This document shows positions 39,768 through 51,300 of a stretch of 64,000 nucleotides of DNA, one piece after another (positions within the stretch are counted from its first letter, which is position 1; every line of letters begins with the position of its first letter). The translations under genes were made by a program, and so were the position numbers. The notes under the pieces were generated by a model, which made no database searches, was not told where the DNA came from, and worked only from the letters and a program-made list of their open reading frames with translations. Source of the DNA: Megalopta genalis. Its lineage: Eukaryota; Arthropoda; Insecta; Hymenoptera; Halictidae. Location: positions 248,001 to 312,000 of the forward strand of contig NW_027476310.1 in NCBI RefSeq assembly GCF_051020955.1. Reading direction: 5' to 3'.

Positions 39768-40395
39768 AAGGCGAAGTAGAAGGCTTAGCTTCAAATCCAA
39801 GCGAATCAAATTGGTTAGCTTCAAATATTTTTGATATACATGATTTAGCTTCAACTGCAGACGAAACAAACGAGGTAGCTTGAAATCTAAGCAAAACACA
39901 TGTTTTAGCTTCTAATCAATCCGACGTAAAAAGCTTAGATTCCAATCCATGCAAACACATGCCTAGGCTTCAAATCCATGGGAAACACAGGAGTAAGCTT
40001 CAAAGGCATGCGAAATACATGATTTAGGTTCAAATTCATGGGAAATACGTGGTTTAGCATCAAATACATGCGAAACAAATTGTTTAGCTTCAGATACTTA
40101 TTATATACACGAGTTAGCTTGAACTGCATGCGAAACAAACGAGTTAGCTTCAAATCCAACCGAAACACTTCAATTACCTTCAAATCAATGCGAAGTAGAA
40201 GGCTTAACTTCAAATCAATGCGAATCAACTGGTTTATCTTCAACTACTTGTGATATTCATGATTGAACTTCAACTGCATGCGAAACGAACGAGTTAGCTT
40301 CATATCTAAGCGATACACACGATTTAGCTTCAATTCAATGCCAAGTAGAAGGCTTAGCTACAAATCCATGTGAAACGAATGATTTAGCTTCAAAT

Positions 40396-41566
40396 TCGTG
40401 CGGTATAAATGAAATAGCTTCAAATGCAGGCGAAAAAAACGAGTTAGCTTCAAATCCATGCAAAACACATGATTTAGCTCCAAATTCATGCGAAAGACAT
40501 GGATTAGCTTCATATTCTTGCGAAAGAAATGTCTTAGCTTCAGATACTTGTGATAAACATGATTTAGCTGCAACTGCATACGAAAGAAACGCGTTAGCTT
40601 CAAATCCATGCGAAACACATGATTTGGCTTCAAATTCATGCGAAGCAAACGGTTCAGCTTCAAATACTTGTGATATACATGATTTCGCTTCAACTGCATG
40701 CGAAACAAACGAGTTAGCTTCAAATCCAAGCGAGACACATGATTTCGCTTCAAATCAATGCGAATGAGAAAGCTTAGCTTCAAATCAATGCGAAACAACT
40801 GATTTGTCTTCAAATACTTGCGAATATAAGTGATGTAGCTTCAAATGGAGGCGAAACAAACGAGTTAGCTTCAAATCCATGCGAAACCCATGATTTAGCT
40901 CCAAACTCATGCGAAACACATGGTTTAGCTTCATATTCTTGCGAAACAAATGGCTTAGCTTAATATTCTTGCGAAACAAAATGGTCAGCTTTAAATACTT
41001 GTGATATACATGATTTAGGTTCAACTGTATGTGAAATAAACGTGTTAGCTTCAAATCCAAGCTAAGCAGATGATTTAGCTTCAAATCAATGCGAATTAGA
41101 AGGCTTAGCTTCAAATCCGTGAGAAACAAATGACTTAGCTTCAAATACTTGCGATATAAGTGATACAGCTTCAAATGCAGGCGAAACAAACGAGTTATCA
41201 TCTAATCCATGCGAAACACATGATTAAGTTTCAAATCAATGCGCATTTGATGTCATAGCTTCAAATGCATGCGAAACAAACGATTTATCTTCAGATACTG
41301 GCGATGTAAGTGATATAGCATCAAATGCGGGCGTAAAGAACGAATTATCTTCAAATCTATGCGAAACACATTATTTAGGTTCAAAATGAAAGATTTAGAT
41401 TCAAATACTAGCGAATATAAGTGATATAGCTCCAAATGCAGGCGAAACAAACGAGTTAGCTTCAATGCCATGCGACACAAATGATTTAGATTCAAATACT
41501 TGCGATATAATTGATATAGCTTCAAATGCAGGCGAAACAAACGAGTTAGCTTCCAATCCAAGCGAA
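40396..41566 (+). repeat. dispersed 1.2-kb duplication, copy 2
   Basis: Second copy of 16270-17440, 24126 bp away in the same orientation, including the 20-bp shortened monomer at 41378-41397. It joins on its right to a segment that repeats 38757-39767. Confidence 0.75.
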
Positions 41567-41569
41567 ACA

Positions 41570-42580
41570 CATGATTTAGCTTCAAATCCATGCGAAACAC
41601 ATGATTTAGTTTCAAATCAATGTGAAGTAGAAGGCTTAGCTTCAAATCCATGCGAAACATACGATTTAGCTTCAAATCAATGCGAAGTAGAAGGCTTAGC
41701 TTCAAATCCATGCGAAACGAATGATTTGGCTTCAAATACTTGCGGTATAAATGAAATAGCTTCAAATGCAGGCGAAAAAAACGAGTTAGCTTCAAATCCA
41801 TGCAAAACACATGATTTAGCTTCCAAGCCATGCGAATCGAAAGATTTAGCTTCATGTACTTACGATATAAATGATATAGCTTCAAATGCAGACGAATCAA
41901 TCGAGCAAGCTTCAAAATCCATGCAAAACACATGATTAGGCTTCAAATCCATGAGAAACAATTGATTAAGCTTCAAGTGCAAGCGAGACACATGATTTTG
42001 CATCAAATCAATGCCAAGTAGAAGGCTTAGCTTCAAATCCATGCGAATCAAATGGTTTAGCTTCTAATACTTGTAATATATACATGATTTAGCTTCAACA
42101 GCATACGAAATAAACGAGTTAGATTCAAATCCAAGCGAAACACATGATTTAGCTTAAAATCAATGCCAAGTAGAAGGCTCAGCTCCAAATCCATGCGGAA
42201 CCAATGATTTAGATTCAAATACTTGCGATTAAGTGATATAGAGTCATCTGCAGGCGATACAAACGTGTTAGCTACAAATCCATGCAAAAAACATGACTAA
42301 CTTCAAATCAATGCGATATAGAATGTCTAGATCCAAATCCATGCGAAACACATGATTTAGCTACAAATCAATGCGATGTGGAAGATTCTGCTTCAAATCC
42401 ATGCGGAACACATGATTTAGTTTCAAATCAATGTGAAGTAAAAGGCGTAGCTTCAAATCCATGCGACACAATTTATTTAGCTTCAAATATTTTGCGATAT
42501 AATTGATAAAGCTTCAAATGCAGGCGAAAGAAACGAGTTAGTTTCAAATCCAAGCAAAACACATGATTTAGCTTCAAATC
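41570..42580 (+). repeat. 1.0-kb duplication, right copy (offset 2813)
   Basis: Right copy of 38757-39767. Differences are scattered single substitutions, for example CTCCATG versus CTTCATG around 39037 and 41850. Confidence 0.75.
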
Positions 42581-43470
42581 AATGCGAAGTAGAAGGTTTA
42601 GCTTCAAACCGTGCGACACAAACGATTTAGCTTCAAATACTTGCAATAAAATTGATATAGCTTCAAATGCAGGCGAAGCAAACGAGTTAGCTTCAAGTCC
42701 ATGAGAAACACATGATTTAGCATCTAATCAATGCGAAGTAGAAGGCTTAGCTTCAAATACATGTAGACCAAATGGTTTAGCTTCAAATACTTGTGATATA
42801 CATGATTTATCTTCAACTGCATGGGAAACAGATGGATTAGATTCACATTCTTGCGAAACAAATGGTTTAGTTTCAGATACTTCCGATATAGATGATATAG
42901 CTTCAAATGCAGGCGGAAAAAAACGAGTTAGCTTCAACTGCATGCGAAACACATGATTTAGGTTCAAATTCATGGGAAACACGTGGTTTAGCATCAAATC
43001 CATGCGAATCAGATGGTTTAGCTTTAAATACTTGTGATATACATGATTTAGATTGAACTGCATGCGAAACAAACGAGATAGCTTCAAATCCAAGCGAAAT
43101 CCATGATTTAGCTTCAAATCAATATGAAGTAGAAGGCTTGGCTTCAAATCCATGCGAAACAAATGGTTTAGCTACAAACATTTGTGATATACATGATTTA
43201 GCTTCAACTACATGCGGAGCAAGCAAGTTTGCTTCAAATCCAAGCGAAACATATGATTTAGCTTCAAGTGCTTGTGAAACACATGATTTAGGTTCAAATT
43301 CGTGGGAAACACGTGGTTTAGCTTCAAATACATGCGAAACAAATTGTTTAGCTTCAGATCCTTATGATATACATGATTTAGCTTCAACAGCATGCGAAAC
43401 CAGTGAGTTAGTTTCAAATCCATGCGAAAAACTTAATTCAGTTTGAAATCAATGCGATGCAGAAGGTTTG
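42565..43470 (+). repeat. 0.9-kb duplication, left copy (offset about 1712)
   Basis: Matches about 44277-45182 at an offset of 1711 to 1712, with shared variants such as CATGTAGACCAAATGG and TTCGTGGGAAACACGTGG. The five-pentamer ladder at 43501-44251 lies between the two copies. Confidence 0.75.
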
Positions 43471-43500
43471 GCTTCAAATCCATGCGAAACAAATGATTTA

Positions 43501-44251
43501 GCTTCAAATCCATGCGAAACACATGATTTAGCATCAAATGAATGCGAAGTAGAAGGCTGATCTACGAATCCATGCGAAGCAAATGGTTTACCTTCAAATA
43601 CTTGTGATATACATGATTTAGCTTCAACTGCATGCGAAACAAACGAGTTAGCTTCAAATCCATGCGAAACACATGATTTAGCATCAAATGAATGCGAAGT
43701 AGAAGGCTGATCTACGAATCCATGCGAAGCAAATGGTTTAGCTTCAAATACTTGTGATACACTTGATTGAGCTTCAACAGTATGCGAAACAAACGAGTTA
43801 GCTTCAAATACATGCGAAACACATGATTTAGCTTCAAATCAATGCGAAGTAGGAGGCTTATCTTCGTATCCATGCGAAATAAATGGTTTAGCTTCAAATA
43901 CTAGTGATACACTTGAGTTAGCTTCAACTGCATGCGAAACAAACGAGTTAGCTTCAAATCCATGCGAAACACATGATTAAGCTTCAAATCAATGTGAAGT
44001 AGGAGGCTTATCTTCGAATCCATGCGAGATAAATGGTTTAGCTTCAAATACTTGTGATACACTTGAGTCAGCTTCAACAGCATGCAAAACAAACGAGTTA
44101 GCTTCAAATCCATGCGAAACACATGATTTAGCATCTAATAAATGCGAAGTAGAAGGCTGATATTCGAATCAATTGCGAAGCAAAGGGTTTAGCTTCAAAT
44201 ACTTGTGATACACTTGATTTAACTTCAACAGCGTGCGAAACAAACGAGTTA
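43501..44251. repeat. five tandem 150-bp higher-order repeats
   Basis: Five pentamers start at 43501, 43651, 43801, 43951 and 44101, each 150 bp; the last is one base longer because of an inserted base near 44171. Each has the same ordered set of monomer subtypes: CCATGCGAAACACATG, then AATGCGAAGTAG, then CCATGCGAAGCAAATGG or a close variant, then ACTTGTGATACACTTGA, then CATGCGAAACAAACGAG. Within a pentamer the monomers differ clearly, while the equivalent monomers of neighbouring pentamers are nearly identical. That is the definition of a higher-order repeat. Confidence 0.9.
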
Positions 44252-44276
44252 GATTCAAATCCATGCGAACACATGA

Positions 44277-45182
44277 TTTAGCTTCAAATCGATGCGAAGT
44301 AGAAGGTTTAGCTTCAAATCCGTGCGACACAAATGATTTAGCTTCAAATACTTGCGATATAATTGATATAGCTTCAAATGCAGCCGAAGCAAACGAGTTA
44401 GCTTCAAGTCCATGAGAAACACATGATTTAGCATCTAATCAATGCGAAGTAGAAGGCTTAGCTTCAAATACATGTAGACCAAATGGTTTAGCTTCAAATA
44501 CTTGTGATATACATGATTTATCTTCAACAGCATGGGAAACAGATGGATTAGATTCACATTCTTGCGAAACAAATGGTTTAGTTTCAGATACTTGCGATAT
44601 AGATGATATAGCTTCAAATGCAGGCGGAAAAAAAACGAGTTAGCTTCAACTGCATGCGAAACACATGATTTAGGTTCAAATTCATGGGAAACACGTGGTT
44701 TAGCATCAAATCCATGCGAATCAGATGGTTTAGCTTTATATACTTGTGATATACATGATTTAGATTGAACTGCATGCGAAACAAACGAGATAGCTTCAAA
44801 TCCAAGCGAAATACATGATTTAGCTTCAAATCAATATGAAGTAGAAGGCTTGGCTTCAAATCCATGCGAAACAAATGGTTTAGCTACAAACATTTGTGAT
44901 ATACATGATTTAGCTTCAACTACATGCGGAGCAAGCAAGTTTGCTTCAAATCCAAGCGAAACATATGATTTAGCTTCAAGTGCTTGCGAAACACATGATT
45001 TAGGTTCAAATTCGTGGGAAACACGTGGTTTAGCTTCAAATACATGCGAAACAAATTGTTTAGCTTCAGATCATTATGATATACATGATTTAGCTTCAAC
45101 AGCATGCGAAACCAGTGAGTTAGTTTCAAATCCAAGCGAAAAACTTAATTCAGTTTCAAATCAATGCGATGCAGAAGGTTTG
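44277..45182 (+). repeat. 0.9-kb duplication, right copy (offset about 1712)
   Basis: Right copy of 42565-43470. It has one extra base in the A-run near 44630 and a few substitutions; otherwise monomer order and variants agree. Confidence 0.75.
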
Positions 45183-45488
45183 GCTTCAAATCCATGCGAA
45201 ACAAATGATTTAGCTTCCAATTCATGCGATATAAGTGATACAGCTTCAAATGCAGGAGAAGCAAACGAGTTAGCTTCAAGTCCATGCGAAACACATGATT
45301 TAGATTCTAATCAATGCGAAAGAGAAGGCTTAGCTTCAAATGCATGCGGAACAAATATTTTAGCATCAAATACTTGTGATATACATGATTTAGCTTCAAC
45401 TGCATGCGAAACAAACGAGTTAGCTTCAAATCCAAGCGAATCAAATGGTTTAGCTTCAAATACTTGCGATAAAAATGATATAGCTTGA
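44850..45488 (+). other. sense-strand repeat ORF (212 codons), probably not a gene
   Basis: The longest + strand ORF beginning at an ATG. It encodes 21 decapeptides of the type ASN-x-C-(E/D)-x-x-(D/E)-(L/I), acidic and with a regularly spaced Cys. Positions vary conservatively (E/D, D/E, L/I, T/V/I). That pattern would fit an old coding repeat, but also follows from the few bases that vary among subtypes. No start context, signal peptide or flanking exon structure is evident. Confidence 0.3.
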
Positions 45489-47521
45489 AATGCATGCGAA
45501 ACAAACGAGTTAGCTTCAAATCCAAGCGAAACACATGATTTAGCTTCAAATCAATGCGAAGTAGAAGGCTTGGATTCAAATCCATGCGAAACGAATTATT
45601 TAGAATCAAATGCTTGTCATATACATGATGTAGCTTCAAATGTAGACGGAACAAAGGAGTAAGCTTCAAATCCATGCGAAGAACATGATTTAGCTTCAAC
45701 TGCATGCGAAACACATGATTTAGGTTCAAATTCATGGGAAACACGTGGTTTAGCATCAAATCCGTGCGAATCAGATGGTTTAGCTTCAAATACTTGTGAT
45801 ATACATGATTTTGATTCAACTGCATGCGAAACAAACGAGATAGCTTCAAATCCAAGCGAAACACATGATTTAGTTTCAAATCAATGCGAAGTAGAAGGCT
45901 TGGCTTCAAATCCATGCGAAACAAATGGTTTAGCTACAAACATTTGTGATATACATGATTTAGCTTCAACTACATGCGAAACCAGTGCGTTTTCTTCAAA
46001 TCCAAGAGAAAAACTTGATTCAGTTTCAAATCAATGCGATGCAGAAAGTTTAGCTTCAAATCCATGCGAAACAAATGATTTAGCTTCAAATACTTGCCAC
46101 ATAAATGAAATAGCTACAAATGCAGGCGACACAAACGACTTAGCTTCAAATCCATTCAGAAGACATGATTAAGCTTCAAATACATGCGAAACACACGATT
46201 AAGGTTCAAATTCATTGGAAACACGTGGTTTAGCATCAAATCCGTGCGAATCAAATGGTTTAGCTTCACATACTTGTAATATACATGATTTAGATTCAAC
46301 TGCATGCGAAACAAACGAGTTAGCTTCAAATCTAACCGAAATACTTGATTTAGCTTCAAATCAATGCGAAGTAGAAGGCTTAGCTTCAAATCCATGCGAC
46401 ACAATTGATTTAGCTTTAAATATTTTGCGATATAATTGATAAAGCTTCAAATGCAGGCGAAACAAACGAGTTAGCTTCAAATCCAAGGGAAACATATGAT
46501 TTAGTTTCAAATACTTGCGATATAAGTGATATTGATTCAACTGGAAGCGAAACAAACCAGGTAGATTCAATTCCATGCGAAACACATGATTTGGCTTAAA
46601 ATTCATGCGAAACAAATGATTTAGCTTCAAATACTTGCGATATAAATGATATAACTTCAAATGAAGGCAAAACAAACGAGTTAGCTTCAAATCCATGCGG
46701 AACACATGATTTAGCTTCAAATCAATGCGAAACACATGGTTTAGCTTCATATACTTGCGAAACAAGTGGTTCAGCTTCAGATACTTGTGATGAACATGAT
46801 TTAGCTTCAACTGCATGCGAAACAATCGAGTTAGCTTCAAATCCAAGGGAAACAAATGATTTAGCTACAAATCAATGCGAAGTAGAAGGCTTAGCTTCAA
46901 AGTCATGCGACACAAATGATTTAGCTTCAAATACTTGCGATATAATTGATATAGGTTCAAATGGAGGCGAAACAAACGATTTAGCTTCAAATCTAAGCGA
47001 AACACATGGTTTAGTTTCAAATCAATACGAAGTAGAAGGCTTAGCTTCAAATCCATGCGAAACAAATGATTTAGCTTCAAATGCTTGCTGTATAAATGAA
47101 GTAACTTCAAATGCAGGCGAAACAAACGAGTTAACTCCAAATCCATGCGAAACACATGATTTAGCTTCAAATCAATGCGAAACACATGTTTTAGCTTCAT
47201 ATTCTTGCGAAAGAAATGGTTTAAATTCAAATGCTAGTGATATAATTGATTTAGCATCAACTGCATGCCAAACAAACGAGTTAGTTTCAAATCCAAGAGA
47301 AACACATGATTAAGCTTCAAAACGATGCGAAACACATTGTTTAGCTTCATATTCTTGCGAAACAAATGGGTTGTCTTCACATACTTGTGATATTCATGAT
47401 TTAACTTCGACTGCATGCGAAACAAACAAGTTAACTTCAAATCCATGCGAAACACATGAATTAGCTTCAAATCAATGCGGAACACATGACTTACCTTCAA
47501 ATCAAAGCGAAGTCGAAGGTT

Positions 47522-47526
47522 CACCT
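47522..47526. other. target-site duplication left of BEL/Pao element
   Basis: CACCT here and CAGCT at 54460-54464 flank the element. The duplicated site lies in the joint between two satellite monomers (TTCA[C/G]CT TCAAAT). Five bases is the usual BEL/Pao length; the single mismatch is probably a later mutation. Confidence 0.65.
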
Positions 47527-47761
47527 TGTTTTTCGCGCACCGACACCGTTGTTCGGTCTACGGGGGTTGTAAATTCCCGATTCTAATTGACAATGTGGTT
47601 CGCGATGCTCTGTGCCCACTTAAAGTAACAGAGCTGGTAATGATTGTTGATGACTATGTTTTTCTGCGTTTTTCTGTCCGCGCCCCGACTGGTCGCGTTA
47701 TTTTATATCGGTCACCCCCGTTTGAGATCCCTGAAGGAACCTCCACCTCCACGCCGGGACG

Positions 47762-47804
47762 CACTGATTGGTTTTTCTCGAAGATTGCGATTTTCCAATC
47801 AGTG
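47762..47804. other. 10-bp inverted repeat in BEL/Pao LTR
   Basis: CACTGATTGG (47762-47771) and CCAATCAGTG (47795-47804) are perfect reverse complements. The 5' LTR has the same pair. The arms contain ATTGG/CCAAT pentamers, which could bind a CCAAT-type factor or simply fold. Confidence 0.6.
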
Positions 47805-48026
47805 TCCTCTAAGCTTTTCGTCACCACCCTCTCGTATCGTCCTACACGAGCCTTGTCTAGGAGAGGGGGGTGTTGCGTAGTTGCGTGGTCGGGAGGTCCC
47901 CTGGGGCCTGAGATATCGTCCCCGCGACGGTTGGGACTAAACTTTCTCAAGACCCGTTAAATTCTCAAATTTACGACGGGGTTGTTTTTTTCGGACCTTT
48001 CGTGCCTACGACGCGTCGCGGTCATT

Positions 48027-48086
48027 AAAGAGACGGAAGACCCTGCTCCGATGATCTGCAGATGGAAAAAAGGTTTCCGTCTCTTT
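48027..48086. other. 12-bp inverted repeat (hairpin) in BEL/Pao LTR
   Basis: AAAGAGACGGAA (48027-48038) and TTCCGTCTCTTT (48075-48086) are perfect reverse complements with a 36-base loop. In the 5' LTR the second arm has mutated (GGATTCCG for GGTTTCCG), but most pairing is kept. Confidence 0.65.
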
Positions 48087-48156
48087 GTGATCCTCGCTGG
48101 TCCACGCCATAAACTTTCGCGAAAGCGGCCTACGGGAGGTCCTACAGAACGGAACA

Positions 48157-48169
48157 TCCTCCCCGCCTT
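48157..48169 (-). other. polypurine tract of BEL/Pao element
   Basis: AAGGCGGGGAGGA on the minus strand directly abuts the 3' LTR, as required for plus-strand DNA priming. Confidence 0.85.
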
Positions 48170-48306
48170 GAGAGGGAACCGATCAAAGTGAAATGAGGAA
48201 AGTCTAATCGATGTGTGGTGACCAATGTGGATGACTAATATATGATGTGTAACGTGTATGAATGTAATGTTTCGCGTAGGCGTACGTGTATCTGAGAGCC
48301 TTATAT
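48170..48306 (-). other. BEL/Pao 3' untranslated region
   Basis: 137 bases between the pol stop and the polypurine tract. No ORF or motif that I can identify. Confidence 0.7.
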
Positions 48307-51300
48307 CTATGAATTACTAAATGTAACATTCCCGGGCTGGTCATCTTCTGTCGAAGATCTGCTGCGTCCTTGGTTGTCGTCATCTGGTTGGATTGGCAAT
48401 GGGACGAGTTTTTTTATGCTCCGATCGAACACATTCGTAGCAGTCTTTACTGTAACTGTGCGAATTATGCCGTCGGAGCCTGGATGGACCTTGATGACTC
48501 GCCCCAACGGCCATTGCATGGACGGCACGTGATCTTCCCTGAGGAGGACTATAGAGTTCTCAGTGATCTGGTGATCCCCCTTGAACCATTTACTACGACT
48601 GGTCAGCTCTTTCAAATATTCTATATGCCAACACTTCCAAAAATGCTGTTTTAGCTGTTGAATGCGTTGCCACCCGGATAGCCGATTGGATGGAACATCT
48701 GTTAACTCGTGTTCGCGTAAACTTGTGAGAGCATCACCGATAAGGAAATGACCGGGGGTAAGAACAAGAAGATCGTTTGGTTCGGATGAGATTGGAGTCA
48801 GAGGACGGGAATTGAGAATAGCTTCAATGTTGATAATTAAGGTATTCAAGTTTTCGAAGGTAAACAATTCAGCACCCATAACGCGTTTCAAATGTTTCTT
48901 AAATGACTTTACTGCTGCTTCCCAGAGGCCGCCGAAATGCGGAGCTTGAGGTGGAATGAAATGCCAATTAATTGAGCGATCTGCGAGGAACGAAGCTACG
49001 TTGTTGTAATGATTGTCGGAGCGCAACAATTCTCGAAGTTCTTTGAATTCGTTATTAGCTCCGATAAAATTGGAACCGTTGTCGGAGTATAGATTTTTGC
49101 AAAAACCTGGTCTTGCTATGAATCGTCCCAAAGCTGCAACAAAGGCTTCACTGGTCAAGTCGCCGACAAGCTCGAGGTGGACGGCCTTTACCGCGAGGCA
49201 TACAAAAACGGCTACGTATACATTTATACGACGCTGATTCCTGTATGTTCGTTCTTTCACGAAAAAAGGCCCACAGTAGTCCACTCCTACATTTGTAAAC
49301 GGACGAGATTCTGTGACTCTGGCCTTTGGTAAATCACCCATTACGTAATTGGCATGAGGTGGATTGGCTCGACAACAGCGGACGCAACTCCGAATTGTTT
49401 TCCAAACTTGACTTCGCCCGTCTATGGGCCAGTACGCTCTTCTTGTTGCATATAATGTAGCTTGAGTACCGGCGTGCATGTGAATTATGTGTTCGTTCTG
49501 GATGATGAGGTTGGTTGTGTGCGACTTTGGTAGGATAATAGGGTGTTTTTGCGTGAATGTCAACGTTGAATTTCTCAGTCTACCTCCGACTCGTAGTATC
49601 CCGTCTTGGTCAATGAATGGATGTAGTCTCGCTAATTTTCCGGTGATCTTATGATGCCGATGCTGTCGTATGAGATGGAATTCGTCTGCGAAGTAAGACC
49701 GTTGCAATAATTTTATAACGGTTGTCCTTGCTCGAGCTAGCTCGGTTGCCTGTAGAGTACCCTTCGTCATCCGTCCTGGCTTCCACCGTAGGCACCATGC
49801 AACGACCCGCAAAAGCCTGCTCCACGACGAGAACCGTTCGAGTAAACTTGCGTCGATGGTGGTCATAGCTAAGCAGACAGCCACCCGTTGCTCCGAGTCA
49901 TCGAGAACAGGTACTAATTTCCCATTTGGCCAGTATGACTCATCCTGGTGAAGCCAAGTTGGGCCATTGCACCAGATGGATGGTCGAAGGAACTCCTCTA
50001 TTGATTGTCCTCGAGAAATGAGATCTGCTGGGTTATCAGCTGAGCTAACGTGGCGCCATTCTTCAATCTTTGTTTTGGATTGGATCTCGGACACCCGGTT
50101 GGCGACGAATGTTTTTAATGTATGAGGTGACGAATTAAGCCAATGCAAAACTATTGTTGAATCTGTCCATAAAATCGTGCGGTCGATGTGTATGTGTAAT
50201 GCTTTATGAATAGTATTAATGAGTGATGATAGTAATAAGGCTCCACACAATTCGAGTCGCGGGATAGATTGACTCTTTAACGGTGCAACCTTCGATTTGG
50301 CTGCTAGGAGTTCCACCTGCGTTTGACCCTCTGCATCTGTAGAACGGAGGTATACACAGGCTCCGTACGCCTTCTCGCTGGCGTCGCAGAATCCATGTAA
50401 CTGGATGGTTGAAGCCGCAGTGATTACGGTTTTTCGATTAAATGTCACATTGTTGAGCAATGGTAGTTGCGTGTAGTATCGTGTCCATTCCGTGTGTAAG
50501 CTCATGGGTAGCGATTCGTCCCAATCAACTTTCAAAGTCCATATTTTCTGGAGGAGGATTTTTACCACGATGATGACTGGGCCTAGGAGACCCAACGGGT
50601 CATAAACCTTTGCTATTTCAGAACTGATCAATCGTTTGGTGACTCGAGATGCATGTGTGAGAGGCTTGACTGTGTATGCAATGGAGTCCTCGACTGAATA
50701 CCAAACGATCCCGAGCGTTTTGATTGTTGAAGATTCACCGAGGTGAAGTTTCTGGTTGATATTTTGATCGGACAACCCGCTTAACAATTCTTGGTTATTG
50801 GAAGCCCATTTCCTGATATTTAGACCGGATAAGCGAAGGAGTTGTATAAGTTCGTTTCGTGACGCGAGGGCCTCTTGGATCGTGGACGCGCCGGTGAGTG
50901 CATCATCCACATAGAAATCCTGCTGCAAGATTTTCGCGGCGGAAGGAAAGCGGTGACCTTCGTCTTGTGCCACTTGTTGGAGGCATCTGATAGCCAGATA
51001 TGGGGCGGCTGATAGGCCGAATGTAACCGTATTTAGTTCATAAGTTTTTACGCAATTGTCGGTGTCACGCCAGAGGATTCTCTGGTACCTTCTGTCTTCT
51101 GGGCGCACGAGAAATTGCCTATACATCTTCTCGATGTCGCCAATAATAACATACTGATGGATGCGAAATCGGAGCAAAATGTAGAACAGATCGTCCTGTA
51201 TTTTGGGTCCAATGTGTAAGGTGTCGTTAAGTGAAAATCCAGTGCTTGTGATTGCAGACCCGTCGAAGACTACGCGTAATTTAGTTGTATCGCTCGACAT

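Larger units (their letters stand above)
32678..47526. repeat. 30-bp minisatellite, block 3
   Basis: Same 30-bp satellite from the second short LTR element to the BEL/Pao insertion. Up to about 38149 it repeats block 2. From 38.1 to 42.6 kb it is assembled from segments related to 16-17 kb, 30-31 kb and itself. From 42.6 to 47.5 kb a more diverged subfamily dominates, with variants such as TTCGTGGGAAACACGTGG and ACTTGTGATACACTTGA. It includes the cleanest 150-bp pentamer ladder of the window. The block is cut by the BEL/Pao element inside a monomer joint. Confidence 0.97.
47527..48156 (-). repeat. 3' LTR of BEL/Pao element
   Basis: 630-bp LTR at the downstream end of the minus-strand element. 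On the + strand it starts TGTTTTTCGCGC and ends ACGGAACA. It carries perfect inverted repeats at 47762-47771/47795-47804 (CACTGATTGG) and 48027-48038/48075-48086 (AAAGAGACGGAA). Confidence 0.94.

Noticed and set aside
47526..47960. 144-codon + strand ORF at the 3' LTR and its twin at 53824-54264
   Set aside because: Both lie wholly in the BEL/Pao LTRs, antisense to the element. Two copies exist only because the LTR is repeated. No domain is recognisable.
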